DNA of 64,000 nucleotides from CAG-791 sp045130475 (GTDB lineage: Bacteria > Bacillota > Clostridia > Lachnospirales > Lachnospiraceae): positions 54,172 through 118,171 of the forward strand of contig JBGUPU010000037.1 in NCBI GenBank assembly GCA_045130475.1, given 5' to 3'. A program made the position numbers and the translations under genes. The notes below the pieces were generated by a model. It searched no databases. It had not been told where the DNA came from and was given only the letters and a program-made list of their open reading frames with translations. The first letter of the stretch is position 1; each line of letters starts with the position of its first letter. Shown here piece after piece: positions 1 to 11,567 of the stretch.

Positions 1-106
1 CTAATTAATATTAAAAAAACGATTATTTTGAATTTTATTTTTTACTGTACTTGCATTTAAAATCCGTTTGTGCTATGGTACAAATGTTTATTGATAAATA
101 AATGAT

Positions 107-133
107 TTGATAGTTATTCTGTAATGCTATAAT
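107..133 (+). promoter_or_regulatory. Promoter of the rimP-nusA operon
   Basis: A perfect TATAAT (128-133) is preceded by TG at 125-126, giving an extended -10, and by TTGATA at 107-112 with a 15-base spacer. Transcription would begin near 140, upstream of the hairpin at 171-199, leaving a leader of about 150 bases before rimP. The first 100 bases of the window are very AT-rich and I see no gene in them. Confidence 0.6.
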
Positions 134-170
134 GCAGGGTTCAATAATAAAGAATTAAATATCGTAATCT

Positions 171-199
171 AAAAAGTGGGCCCGCAAATCCCACTTTTT
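171..199 (+). promoter_or_regulatory. Leader hairpin upstream of rimP, possible attenuator
   Basis: A perfect 10-base-pair stem (171-180 with 190-199) closes a 9-base loop. The 3' arm ends in five T and is followed by CTTT, so it can act as an intrinsic terminator. In Bacillus subtilis the operon containing nusA is autoregulated by NusA-dependent termination in its leader. The same position here suggests a similar control, which is inference. Confidence 0.55.
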
Positions 200-291
200 C
201 TTTGCGAGAATGGCCCGACATCAAGCCTGTCGGTTTAGCAAAATGAGATGTTTTGCCGAGGCTGCCCCTGTAATCTTATGGAAAGGCACTT

Positions 292-948
292 ATGAAAAAA
301 AAGAAATCCGCAAAAAACGGATATCAGCAGTACGAAGAGCGCGCAGAGGCCATTGCGGCCCCGATCGCGGAGGAATTCGGAATCCGGATTTATGATGTGG
401 AATATGTGAAAGAAGGAGAAGAGTATTATCTCAACGTCTTCATTGACAAAGACGGCGGTGTGACCATCGGCGACTGCGAAAATGTGAGCAGACTTCTTTC
501 CGATGCATTGGATAAAGATGATCCTATCAAGGATCCCTATACATTGATCGTTTCCAGTCCCGGACTTGGACGGGCACTGACAAAGGACCGGCATCTGCAG
601 CAGAGCATCGGTCAGGATGTGGAGATCCATCTCTACAAGCCTCACTCGGAATACGGTGAAAAAGATATCCGCGGAGAGCTTGTGGAGTTTGATGAGGAAA
701 AGATCACCCTTTCCGTTGATTCGCCGGTACCTGCAAGGGGCAAAGGAAAGGGAAAAAAGAAAAAAGCAGCAGGAAAAGCTGCAGAAGATAAAGCAGCAGC
801 TTTTGGATCTGATCAGATGACAGGAGCAGATTCAGAGCCGCAGGCTGAAACGGGCAGTGAGCCGCAGGAAATTGAGTCCGGAAGACAAAGGCTTACAGTG
901 GGCCGGAAGGAAATTGCATCCATTCGGCTGGCATTTGACTTTGAATAA
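292..948 (+). CDS. rimP: Ribosome maturation factor RimP with a charged insertion
   Basis: RimP assists late maturation of the 30S ribosomal subunit in the cytoplasm. The N-terminal alpha/beta domain (about 15-92) has the family motif SSPGLGRAL near residue 88, and the C-terminal SH3-like domain starts near 105. The protein is 218 residues, against about 150 for the family. The surplus is a Lys/Ala- then Glu/Gln-rich segment at about 144-198, placed between beta strands of the SH3-like domain, after which the family sequence resumes. A GGAAAGG site at 280-286 supports this start. It heads the operon with nusA 14 bases downstream, the usual order in Firmicutes. Confidence 0.95.
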   Translation: MKKKKSAKNGYQQYEERAEAIAAPIAEEFGIRIYDVEYVKEGEEYYLNVFIDKDGGVTIGDCENVSRLLSDALDKDDPIKDPYTLIVSSPGLGRALTKDRHLQQSIGQDVEIHLYKPHSEYGEKDIRGELVEFDEEKITLSVDSPVPARGKGKGKKKKAAGKAAEDKAAAFGSDQMTGADSEPQAETGSEPQEIESGRQRLTVGRKEIASIRLAFDFE

Positions 949-962
949 ATGAAGGAGACAGC

Positions 963-2219
963 ATGAGCACAGAGTTGAAAAAGGCGATCGACGATCTGGT
1001 AAGAGAGAAGAATATCAAAGCGGAGACCCTCGCTGATGCAATAGAAAACGCATTGATCACTGCCTGCAAGAGCCATTTCGGCAAGGGCGGTGACAATATC
1101 AAAAACGTCAAGAACGTTGTGGCTAAAGTTGACCGCGATACATTCGAATATTCCTGCTATGCAGAGAAGCTGGTTGTCGAGACACCCGAAGAAGTTCTGG
1201 ATGATCTTGAGCAGATTACCATCGAGGACGCACTGAAGATCGATCCAAATGCAGAAATCGGCGGTATTGTCCGCGTTGATATCAACAGCAGAGATTTCGG
1301 CCGGATCGCCGCGCAGATTGCAAAGAACGTGATCATGCAGAAGATCCGCGAAGAAGAGCGGAGCATCATTTACGATTATTACATTGAAAAGCAGCGTGAC
1401 ATTGTCACCGGCATTGTGCAGCGGAATATAGGCAATAACATCAGCGTTAACCTTGGCAAGGCTGACGGTATGCTCAATGAAAAGGAACAGGTTCCCGGCG
1501 AGCATCTTCGCCCCACAGAACGAATCAAGGTTTTTATCCTTGAGGTCCGCACGACAAACCGCGGTCCCAGGATCCTGGTGAGCCGCACACACCCTGACCT
1601 GGTCCGCAGGCTCTTCGAACAGGAAGTTGCGGAAGTCAAGGACAATGTTATCGAGATCATGAGTATTGCCCGTGAGCCCGGCAGCCGCACCAAGATCGCA
1701 GTCAGGTCAAATGACCCCAATGTCGATCCGATCGGTGCCTGCGTCGGTAATAACGGTTCCAGAGTCAACAACATCGTTGATGAGCTGCGCGGGGAAAAGA
1801 TTGATATTGTCGTCTGGGATGAGAACCCCGGCAACTTCATTCAGAACGCGCTTTCACCTGCAAACGTTGTCGCGGTCTTCGCTGACCCCGAGGAGAGAGT
1901 TGCAAAGGTTGTTGTTCCGGATTATCAGCTCTCTCTGGCAATCGGCAAGGAAGGCCAGAACGCAAGACTTGCAGCACGTCTGACCGGCTATAAGATTGAT
2001 ATCAAGAACGAGACACAGGCCAAGGATGCACCCGGCTTCCGCTACGAGGACTACATCGATCAGGATGAGGACGAGTACGAGGAAGATTATGAAGAAGGAT
2101 ACGATGAAGAGGGCTACGAAGACGCGGACTACTCTGAAGAATCCTATCAGGATAATCCCGATGATTTCCCTCAGGATGAGGCGCAGGAAGAGGAACTGAT
2201 CGCCGAAGAGGAGCAGTAA
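963..2219 (+). CDS. nusA: Transcription termination/antitermination factor NusA
   Basis: NusA binds RNA polymerase and nascent RNA and modulates pausing and termination. The order is an N-terminal polymerase-binding domain (about 1-125), an S1 domain (about 135-200) and two KH domains (about 230-345; one KH loop is LAIGKEGQNARLAARLTGYK). The tail from about residue 360 is extremely rich in Glu, Asp and Tyr. The length of 418 fits the short Gram-positive form without the proteobacterial C-terminal repeats. GGAGA lies just before the ATG. The acidic tail is longer than in Bacillus as I remember it and may act as an autoinhibitory or protein-contact segment, which is inference. Confidence 0.97.
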   Translation: MSTELKKAIDDLVREKNIKAETLADAIENALITACKSHFGKGGDNIKNVKNVVAKVDRDTFEYSCYAEKLVVETPEEVLDDLEQITIEDALKIDPNAEIGGIVRVDINSRDFGRIAAQIAKNVIMQKIREEERSIIYDYYIEKQRDIVTGIVQRNIGNNISVNLGKADGMLNEKEQVPGEHLRPTERIKVFILEVRTTNRGPRILVSRTHPDLVRRLFEQEVAEVKDNVIEIMSIAREPGSRTKIAVRSNDPNVDPIGACVGNNGSRVNNIVDELRGEKIDIVVWDENPGNFIQNALSPANVVAVFADPEERVAKVVVPDYQLSLAIGKEGQNARLAARLTGYKIDIKNETQAKDAPGFRYEDYIDQDEDEYEEDYEEGYDEEGYEDADYSEESYQDNPDDFPQDEAQEEELIAEEEQ

Positions 2220-2341
2220 TCTGACCGGGAGACGGAAGCCTGACCGTATCCTGCTGCTGGAACGGTATTAACACCGTCCTTTTAAGAGTGAAACCTGTAC
2301 ACCGGAAAGCAATGCGGGTTCCGGCTTAAGGAGATCGTAAA

Positions 2342-2614
2342 ATGCCTAAGAAAATACCGATGCGTACCTGCATCGGGTGCGGTACATCAAAACCTAAAAA
2401 GGAGCTGATCAGGATCGTCCTGTCCGGGGAGGGTGAGATCCTCCTTGACAAAACAGGCCGCGCGAACGGACGCGGCGCCTATCTGTGTGACGATCCTGCC
2501 TGCCTGCAGAGAGCAATCAAGCGCAAGGCATTGAACCGCGCATTCCGCACACAGGTTCCGGAGGATGCTGCCGTGCAGCTCACGGACCAGTTGGGAGGTG
2601 GGGATGCAGGATAG
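2342..2614 (+). CDS. rnpM: RNase P modulator RnpM (YlxR, DUF448)
   Basis: This 90-residue protein has the YlxR signature: RTCIGCG near residue 8, a central GRANGRGAYLC segment and a basic C-terminal half. YlxR proteins are small RNA-binding proteins encoded beside nusA. The Bacillus member was recently renamed RnpM because it binds RNase P RNA and modulates its activity. AAGGAGA precedes the ATG. The 122-base gap after nusA holds no other gene. Its last 11 bases overlap the start of ylxQ, implying translational coupling. Confidence 0.93.
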   Translation: MPKKIPMRTCIGCGTSKPKKELIRIVLSGEGEILLDKTGRANGRGAYLCDDPACLQRAIKRKALNRAFRTQVPEDAAVQLTDQLGGGDAG

Positions 2615-2918
2615 AGTTTTTTCTCTTCTGGGATTGGCTGCAAAGGCCGGCAAAGTTGCCGCAGGAGGATTTTCCGCCGAAGAGGCGGTAAAGAGCAGAA
2701 AGGCGCGCCTGGTGCTGATCGCAGAGGACGCGCAGGCCAATACCGTGAAGAAGTTTACGGATAAGTGCACATTTTATAAAATCCCTTTCCGTTTCTATGG
2801 AACAAAAGAAACACTGGGCCATTCTGTCGGAAGGGAGTCGAGGGCATGCGTCGCAGTTACGGACCAGGGGTTTGCCGATAGTATTTTGGGTAAACTGCCG
2901 GATGACAACTTTCAATAG
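2604..2918 (+). CDS. ylxQ: L7Ae/L30e-type RNA-binding protein YlxQ
   Basis: The 104-residue protein has the L7Ae/L30e/S12e/Gadd45 fold pattern: an N-terminal helix (VFSLLGLAAKAGKVAAGG), LVLIAEDA near residue 38 and the closing GRESRACVAVTDQGFA. This family binds kink-turn RNA, and YlxQ is thought to act in ribosome or RNase P biology. The ATG at 2604 is chosen because GGGAGG lies 6-11 bases upstream. An upstream in-frame start would deepen the overlap with rnpM and has no such site. Confidence 0.9.
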   Translation: MQDRVFSLLGLAAKAGKVAAGGFSAEEAVKSRKARLVLIAEDAQANTVKKFTDKCTFYKIPFRFYGTKETLGHSVGRESRACVAVTDQGFADSILGKLPDDNFQ

Positions 2919-3043
2919 TCCGGTGTAAAAAAAGAAAGACGAATACAATTGTCCGGTTTTTCATACCTTGGTACGGGAAGACATAAGGACATGACGATAT
3001 ACATAATAAAGTAGTGAGTAAATTTGAGGAGGGCGCAGTACAG

Positions 3044-6097
<3,054 letters not shown>

Positions 6098-6146
6098 TCC
6101 AGAACGTCTCCAGGCGCCAATAGAGACTCTCTACCGAATATAATGA

Positions 6147-6180
6147 CCCCGGCCGGAGAGCGGCTCTCCGGCCGGGGTTT
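6147..6180 (+). terminator. Strong hairpin between infB and rbfA
   Basis: A perfect 14-base-pair GC-rich stem (6147-6160 with 6164-6177) closes a three-base loop and is followed by TTTATAT. The U tract is short, so it may terminate only part of the transcripts or mark an RNA processing site. rbfA must still be transcribed, either by read-through or from a start at 6180-6260 that I could not identify. Confidence 0.6.
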
Positions 6181-6271
6181 ATATGTGTGCGGTGACGCTC
6201 CCTGTGTGCAGACCGCACGGCTTGTGCTTGAGTACTTCATACAGGCGCGCAAAAGAGGAGTATATATAGTA

Positions 6272-6718
6272 ATGAGAAAAAACAGTGTTAAAAACAGAAA
6301 GATCAACGATGAAGTGCGCCGTGTTCTGGCACAGATCATCAGCGGCGGGATCAAGGACCCCCGTATCAGCCCCATGACCAGTGTGCTTGCGGTCGAAGTT
6401 GCACCCGATCTCAAGACCTGCAAGGTCTGGGTCAGCGTCTACGGAGACGACCGGAAAAAGCAGGAGACCATGGCCGGTCTCAACAGTGCCTCCGGCTTCA
6501 TTCGCGGCGAGCTTGCCCGCAGAGTCAATCTGCGCAATACACCCCAGCTCAGATTCATCCTGGACGATTCCATCGCATACGGTGTGGAGATGTCAAGACG
6601 AATTGACGAAGTCCGGGCAGCGGATCTTCGCGCAGAGGAAATGCGCGGCGATGAGAGTGAAGAAATGGACGGAGAGTATGGCAGGGATCCAGCCGGAAAT
6701 GAGCAGGAAGATGCCTGA
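6272..6718 (+). CDS. rbfA: Ribosome-binding factor A
   Basis: RbfA binds the 30S subunit and helps mature the 5' end of 16S rRNA. The protein is 148 residues. The first ~120 match the single KH-like domain: KINDEVRRVLAQII near the start, DPRISPMTSVLAVEV near 30, then the SGFIRGELARRVNLRNTPQL segment. The last 25 residues are acidic. ATG 6272 is chosen because GAGGAG (6255-6260) precedes it. An upstream ATG at 6143 lies inside the hairpin and would add 43 residues foreign to the family. Confidence 0.95.
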   Translation: MRKNSVKNRKINDEVRRVLAQIISGGIKDPRISPMTSVLAVEVAPDLKTCKVWVSVYGDDRKKQETMAGLNSASGFIRGELARRVNLRNTPQLRFILDDSIAYGVEMSRRIDEVRAADLRAEEMRGDESEEMDGEYGRDPAGNEQEDA

Positions 6719-6752
6719 GGCATGATGCTGCCTGCCGGATGAAAGGAATATT

Positions 6753-7730
6753 ATGCAAATTATAGAGGAACTTCAAGGATGTAAAACAGTCGGGATCAGC
6801 GGACATGAGAATCCGGACGGAGACTGCGTGGGTTCCTGTATGGGTCTGGCGCTCTATCTTCGAAAAATGATGCCCCAAGCGCGGGTGGATGTATTTCTTG
6901 AGCCGCTGCGCGAAGAGCTTTTCAACAATATTCCGGGAACTGATACGATCATTACAGATTTTAAGACGGATGTGGAAAGCTATGACGCTTTTATTATTCT
7001 TGATACAGCCAGTGACCGTATTTCCGGCGCGGATGTCTTGTTTGACCGCGCTGCAAAAACCATTAACATAGACCACCACGTCAGTAATCCCGGTACCGGA
7101 ACGGTCAATTACGTAAACGGGTCTTCCAGCAGTGCCTGCGAACTGGTTTATGAAGTCATTGATAAGGATCAGATCGACGCGGAGATCGCCCAGGCTCTCT
7201 ATGTTGGTATTGTCACTGACACCGGATGCTTCCGCTTTTCGGGGACATCCCGCAAGACCATGCTGATTGCCGGAGAACTGATGACTTATGGATTTGACTT
7301 CCCCCGGATCGTCCGCGAAGTCTATTTTGAAAAAACATTCGTCCAGCAGCGTGTTCTGGGCAGGGCTCTCTCCAAGGCGAAAAGCTGCCTTGGCGGCCGC
7401 TGCATTGTCAGCAAGCTGGATCATCTGGCTATCCAGGCTCTCGGCGGTGTGGGAAAGGATGTGGAAGGAATCGTCAGCGCGCTGGTATCAACGACAGGCG
7501 CAGAATGCTCGATTTTTGCCCATGAGCGGGCAACAGGAGACTGGCGTGTCAGCTTCCGGTCCAATCAGTTTGTCGACGTGGCTGTCATCGCCCAGAAATT
7601 CGGCGGCGGCGGACATGTGAGAGCAAGCGGCTGCACGATCAAAAAAGACCGTGATATTACCATTGTCATTCAGCAGATGGTCGAAATGATCAAGGAGCAG
7701 ATTGCTTCTTTTGAAGAAAACATAAAGTAA
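6753..7730 (+). CDS. nrnA: DHH-family nanoRNase / oligoribonuclease NrnA
   Basis: NrnA-type DHH/DHHA1 phosphoesterases degrade very short RNAs, and some hydrolyse pAp or cyclic dinucleotide products. The catalytic motifs are clear: HENPDGDCVGS near residue 20, IILDTASD near 88, the IDHH signature near 107, and the DHHA1-domain GGGGHVRASG near 285. The length of 325 is typical. AAAGGAA lies before the ATG. Placement between rbfA and truB is common in Firmicutes. The substrate (nanoRNA, pAp or c-di-AMP product) cannot be settled from sequence. Confidence 0.9.
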   Translation: MQIIEELQGCKTVGISGHENPDGDCVGSCMGLALYLRKMMPQARVDVFLEPLREELFNNIPGTDTIITDFKTDVESYDAFIILDTASDRISGADVLFDRAAKTINIDHHVSNPGTGTVNYVNGSSSSACELVYEVIDKDQIDAEIAQALYVGIVTDTGCFRFSGTSRKTMLIAGELMTYGFDFPRIVREVYFEKTFVQQRVLGRALSKAKSCLGGRCIVSKLDHLAIQALGGVGKDVEGIVSALVSTTGAECSIFAHERATGDWRVSFRSNQFVDVAVIAQKFGGGGHVRASGCTIKKDRDITIVIQQMVEMIKEQIASFEENIK

Positions 7731-7745
7731 TTGATTAGGTGAAAT

Positions 7746-8873
7746 ATGCATCATGGAATGCTGACAGTATACAAGCAGGCCGGCTATACCTCCAGTGACG
7801 CGGTCGCCCGCCTGCGCGGGATCCTCCGTATGCGCAAGATCGGACACACAGGAACACTCGACCCCGATGCGGAGGGAGTTCTCCCCATGTGTCTGGGCAA
7901 CGCCACAAGGATCTGTGAACTGATTGCCGACAGGGAAAAAGAATATCTTGCCGTTATGCGTCTGGGCCTTCTGACAGACACCCAGGATATGAGCGGGGAG
8001 ATCCTGCGAAAAGTACCTGAGGAAGACATTCCCGGGATCCTGCTCGATCCTGACAGCGGACGGGACATACTCTGTTCAGATTCGCTTCCCGGATCAGAGA
8101 TTGCCGGCCCGGATGATACAGTGTCTTCCGGAAAAGTTCTTTCCGAAGAGGATGAGGAAAAGATCAGGGACAGGATCTGCCGCGAGGCGGCTGCCTTTAT
8201 CGGAGAGATTGAGCAGATCCCTCCTATGTACTCTGCCATTAAGGTGAACGGCAGGCGTCTCTACGATATGGCCCGAAAAGGGATCACCGTCGAACGAAAG
8301 CCCAGACAGATCACAATTCATTCTCTGGCGATCGAGAAAATAGAACTTCCATTTGTTACCATGCGCGTCAGGTGTTCAAAGGGAACCTATATCCGCACAT
8401 TATGTGAGGACATGGGCAATGCCCTGGGCACCGGGGCTGCCATGCAGTCGCTCCTGCGCACTCGCGTAGGACAGTTTACGCTTCAGGAGGCGCGGACCCT
8501 GGATGAACTCGAGCGTATAGCAAAGACAGAACCGGACAAACTTCTGCCCTTGATCCGCCCCGTAGACAGCTTTTTCGCGGATCTTCCGGCAGCGGCCTGT
8601 ACGGAGGATGCCCTGCGCCTGCTCAAAAACGGCAACGTACTCACAACAGAGGACTTCCGCTTTCTTGCGGGAGAAGAAGATCCGCAGAGCCAATGCAGAA
8701 GCGGGCAGGACCTCGACCTTTCCTCCCTTCCCGGGATCAATCCCGGTGAAGAGCTGATCCGCATGTACAGCCCGGAAAAAGCCTTCTACGGCCTCTACCG
8801 GAATAAAGGCGGCGCGAGGGGACGCAGTCATTATTCAGCATACAAAATGTTTCTTCCGGAACAGAACAAATAA
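7746..8873 (+). CDS. truB: tRNA pseudouridine-55 synthase TruB with an acidic insertion
   Basis: TruB converts U55 of tRNA to pseudouridine. The motif HTGTLDPDAEGVLP carries the catalytic Asp (D39), KVNGRRLYDMAR and CSKGTYIRTLCEDMG follow, and a PUA-like region ends the protein. It is 375 residues, longer than the usual ~300. The surplus is mainly an acidic, low-complexity segment at about 92-138, between conserved core strands. The ATG at 7746 gives the family N-terminus (gly-x-leu-x-val-tyr-lys). GGTG immediately upstream is a weak site. Confidence 0.94.
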   Translation: MHHGMLTVYKQAGYTSSDAVARLRGILRMRKIGHTGTLDPDAEGVLPMCLGNATRICELIADREKEYLAVMRLGLLTDTQDMSGEILRKVPEEDIPGILLDPDSGRDILCSDSLPGSEIAGPDDTVSSGKVLSEEDEEKIRDRICREAAAFIGEIEQIPPMYSAIKVNGRRLYDMARKGITVERKPRQITIHSLAIEKIELPFVTMRVRCSKGTYIRTLCEDMGNALGTGAAMQSLLRTRVGQFTLQEARTLDELERIAKTEPDKLLPLIRPVDSFFADLPAAACTEDALRLLKNGNVLTTEDFRFLAGEEDPQSQCRSGQDLDLSSLPGINPGEELIRMYSPEKAFYGLYRNKGGARGRSHYSAYKMFLPEQNK

Positions 8874-8890
8874 CAGGAGCAGGAACTTTT

Positions 8891-9811
8891 ATGCAGATAA
8901 TCAGAGATACGACAGAATTCGTGAGCCCGGGGGAGACAGCTGTCTCGATCGGAAAATTCGACGGTGTACACCTGGGCCACCGCAGACTCCTGGAGGAGCT
9001 TCTGGACCAGAAGGAAAAAGGCCTTCTGGCAGCGGTCTTTACTTTTGATCCCTATCCGGAGGTCTTCTTCGGGTTCGGCTCAAAGCAGATCCTGACAACC
9101 CGTGAAGAAAAAGAGATGATCTTTGAGAAAATGGGCATAGACATTCTCGTGGAATTTCCCTTCAACGCAAAGTCTGCCGCCACGCCATCCAGAGAGTTTG
9201 TCTCGAATTTTCTCTGTAAGCAGATGCGTGCCCGCTTTATTGCGGCAGGTCCCGATCTCTCTTTCGGAGACCACGGGAGCGGCAATTTCGAGCTGCTTGA
9301 GAAGATGGCGCCGGAATACGGCTTCAAGGCAAAAATGATCGAGAAGATCGTGATGGACGAACACGTTGTCAGTTCAACTCTCATTCGCCGTCTGATCGAT
9401 ACCGGAGAAGTGACAACAGCTGCCCGTTATCTCGGCGAGCCTTATATGGTGCGCGGAAAGATTGTCCACGGAAGGGCACTGGGACGCAGGATCGGGATTC
9501 CTACTTTGAATCAGGTCCCTCCTGAGGACAAGCTGCTGCCGCCCTTCGGGGTCTATTATTCGGATGTACTGGTCGGCAGCCGCAAATTCTACGGTATGAC
9601 CAATATCGGCGTCAAACCAACCGTTTCGGATGAGAAGAGAGTTACAGTAGAGACTTACCTCTATGATTTCAAGGGAGATATCTACGGCGAGACAGCCACT
9701 GTCCAGCTGCTCACCCATCGCCGGCCGGAGATGAAGTTCTCCTCCGTTGAGGAACTCAAGGCGACTATGGAACATGATATACAGGCCGGACGGGAGTACC
9801 ACGGTATTTAA
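8891..9811 (+). CDS. ribF: Bifunctional riboflavin kinase / FAD synthetase
   Basis: RibF phosphorylates riboflavin to FMN and adenylates FMN to FAD. The N-terminal nucleotidyltransferase domain has GKFDGVHLGHRRLL near residue 22. The C-terminal kinase domain begins near 190 with GRALGRRIGIPTLN, close to the usual PTAN motif. The length of 306 is normal. The coding sequence starts 17 bases after truB, and AGGAG precedes the ATG, so the two are cotranscribed. The truB-ribF pair is conserved in Firmicutes. Confidence 0.95.
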   Translation: MQIIRDTTEFVSPGETAVSIGKFDGVHLGHRRLLEELLDQKEKGLLAAVFTFDPYPEVFFGFGSKQILTTREEKEMIFEKMGIDILVEFPFNAKSAATPSREFVSNFLCKQMRARFIAAGPDLSFGDHGSGNFELLEKMAPEYGFKAKMIEKIVMDEHVVSSTLIRRLIDTGEVTTAARYLGEPYMVRGKIVHGRALGRRIGIPTLNQVPPEDKLLPPFGVYYSDVLVGSRKFYGMTNIGVKPTVSDEKRVTVETYLYDFKGDIYGETATVQLLTHRRPEMKFSSVEELKATMEHDIQAGREYHGI

Positions 9812-9843
9812 AACGCACAGGATACGGATATAAAGAACGAATC

Positions 9844-10998
9844 ATGAATACTAGTGAAAAGAAAAAGGCAAGAGAGTCCGGCTTCGAACTGGTCCGTATT
9901 ATTGCCATGGTTCTGATTGTTGCCAATCATCTGATGAATCACGGAATCTTCAAAGTGACTTCACAGACACCCTATACTCTGTGGCCGCAAATGAGTCCAT
10001 TCAATCAGGCGGTCAGCGCCGCGATCAGCTGCGGCGGCAGAATCGGTGTTGCTGTCTTTTTCATGATCACGGGCTATTTTCTGGCAGGACGGGAGAAGTT
10101 TTCACCCCGCTCTGTATTCAGTTTCCTGGCAAGGGTACATTTTTTCGGCGCCCTGATGTTTATCTTCTACACGGTACTTCGTCTGACGACGGGCTACGGA
10201 AAGGGACTGGATTTTCAAACGATCGCAAAACGTTCTCTGTGTACTCCGGCCGTACTGTGGTGGTTTGCACTGGCCTATCTCATTCTTTTGTTTCTGGCGC
10301 CTTCGATCAATATACTGATCCGGTTCATGGACAGAAAAGCGCTTTTTCTGCTGCTCATTCTTTATATATGGTTTTTCTTTTATAAGACGGGAAATGAAGA
10401 ATATATTCCTGTTAATTATGTCAAGGCTGTGCTCTTTTATATGACGGGGGCATTTGTACGCGTCCTGGAGCAGAAAGAGCAGCCTGGAGGAACTGTTGAT
10501 GCCGGAACCGACTCTGCGCAAAGGAGCTTCAGTTCCTCGGCGGCAGGCCTCGCTGTCCATATATTTGTCTTTGCCGTCCTGTTTCTCTTAAGCGGACTGG
10601 TCATGTATGATGCTATCATGAAGACGACGGGAGGATCCGGCTTCATTGACAGGATTCTGTTCTGGGAACCCAATCACTTTCTAAACGATGTTCTGATTCC
10701 TCTGGACGGACTTGCATTGCTTCTGGTTGGAAAAATCCGTTTCCAAAGCAGTATTGTCAACAAAATATCCTCCTGTACCTTCAGTGTCTATCTGCTGCAC
10801 GAGTATTCCTTCACAAGAGCCTTCCTGTGGCACAATCTCTTAAAAGCGGATACAGTCCAGTTCTGCAGCAGTTTCTTTCCGCTGTATATCATTCTGGATG
10901 TTGCTGTGATTTTTCTTGCCGGGATTATAGTCGAAAACATCCGCCTCCGGCTTGCTGCACTTTTTTGGGGGAATAAGGGAAATAAAAAGAAACCGTGA
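9844..10998 (+). CDS. Membrane acyltransferase, acyltransferase-3 family
   Basis: The 384-residue protein has about ten hydrophobic segments. Its N-terminal signature (GFELVRIIAMVLIVANHLMNHG) is typical of acyltransferase-3 proteins, which move acetyl or other acyl groups onto cell-surface glycans at the membrane. The His in ANHLMNHG is the likely catalytic residue by analogy. GRIGVAVFFMITGYFLAG is the second conserved motif. It stands between ribF and rpsO, which are normally adjacent, so it looks like an insertion into the conserved order. The acceptor is unknown. Confidence 0.85.
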   Translation: MNTSEKKKARESGFELVRIIAMVLIVANHLMNHGIFKVTSQTPYTLWPQMSPFNQAVSAAISCGGRIGVAVFFMITGYFLAGREKFSPRSVFSFLARVHFFGALMFIFYTVLRLTTGYGKGLDFQTIAKRSLCTPAVLWWFALAYLILLFLAPSINILIRFMDRKALFLLLILYIWFFFYKTGNEEYIPVNYVKAVLFYMTGAFVRVLEQKEQPGGTVDAGTDSAQRSFSSSAAGLAVHIFVFAVLFLLSGLVMYDAIMKTTGGSGFIDRILFWEPNHFLNDVLIPLDGLALLLVGKIRFQSSIVNKISSCTFSVYLLHEYSFTRAFLWHNLLKADTVQFCSSFFPLYIILDVAVIFLAGIIVENIRLRLAALFWGNKGNKKKP

Positions 10999-11066
10999 TA
11001 AACTGATCTATGCTGCAGGAAAGGATCACTTAGAAATAGGCAGGAACAAATTTTCTGAAAAATAGC

Positions 11067-11095
11067 TTTACACTGTCGAAAGTTTATGCTATTAT
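11067..11095 (+). promoter_or_regulatory. Promoter of rpsO
   Basis: TTTACA (11067-11072) and TATTAT (11090-11095) are separated by 17 bases, with TG at 11087-11088 extending the -10. Transcription would begin near 11102, giving a leader of about 110 bases to rpsO. In many bacteria S15 represses its own translation by binding its leader. The leader here could do so, but I cannot assign a defined S15 site. Confidence 0.7.
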
Positions 11096-11210
11096 ACATA
11101 AGCTGTGCTTAAAAAATGCACGGCATGTTTCTATGTACCGATGCTCTGCGGAAGGACACTCCGACCCCCGCGCGGCATACGGTGAATGAATATCACAGGA
11201 GGAAAAACAA

Positions 11211-11477
11211 ATGATTTCCAAAGAAAAGAAAACCGCGATCATGCAGGAATATGGCCGCAAGGAAGGCGACACCGGTTCACCCGAAGTTCAGATCGCCGTT
11301 CTGACCGAGCGTATCCGCGAGCTCACCGAGCACATCAAGAAGCACCCCAAGGATCATCATTCAGGCCGCGGCCTTCAGAAGATGGTCGGTAAGCGCAGAG
11401 GCCTTCTCGATTATGTCAAGAAGAACGACATCGAGGAGTATCGTGCATTGATCAAGAGGCTCGGCATCAGAAAGTAA
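11211..11477 (+). CDS. rpsO: 30S ribosomal protein S15
   Basis: The 88-residue protein matches S15 throughout, including the conserved GDTGSPEVQIAVLTERI segment, HHSGRGLQKMVGKRRGLLDY and the terminal RLGIRK. S15 is a primary 16S rRNA binding protein that organises the central domain of the small subunit. A strong AGGAGG lies just upstream of the ATG. It has its own promoter and terminator and is followed by pnp, the classic rpsO-pnp arrangement. Confidence 0.98.
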   Translation: MISKEKKTAIMQEYGRKEGDTGSPEVQIAVLTERIRELTEHIKKHPKDHHSGRGLQKMVGKRRGLLDYVKKNDIEEYRALIKRLGIRK

Positions 11478-11532
11478 TCCGATGTGCGCTTGCATCCGGA
11501 TGCTGAAATACAAGCCTTGAGTACGTAAAGGG

Positions 11533-11567
11533 CGGCAGGAGCCGGCATTCCGGTTCCTGCCGTTTTT
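11533..11567 (+). terminator. Rho-independent terminator after rpsO
   Basis: A stem of 13 pairs (11533-11545 with 11550-11562, one G-T pair inside) closes a four-base loop and is followed directly by TTTTT (11563-11567). Confidence 0.9.
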
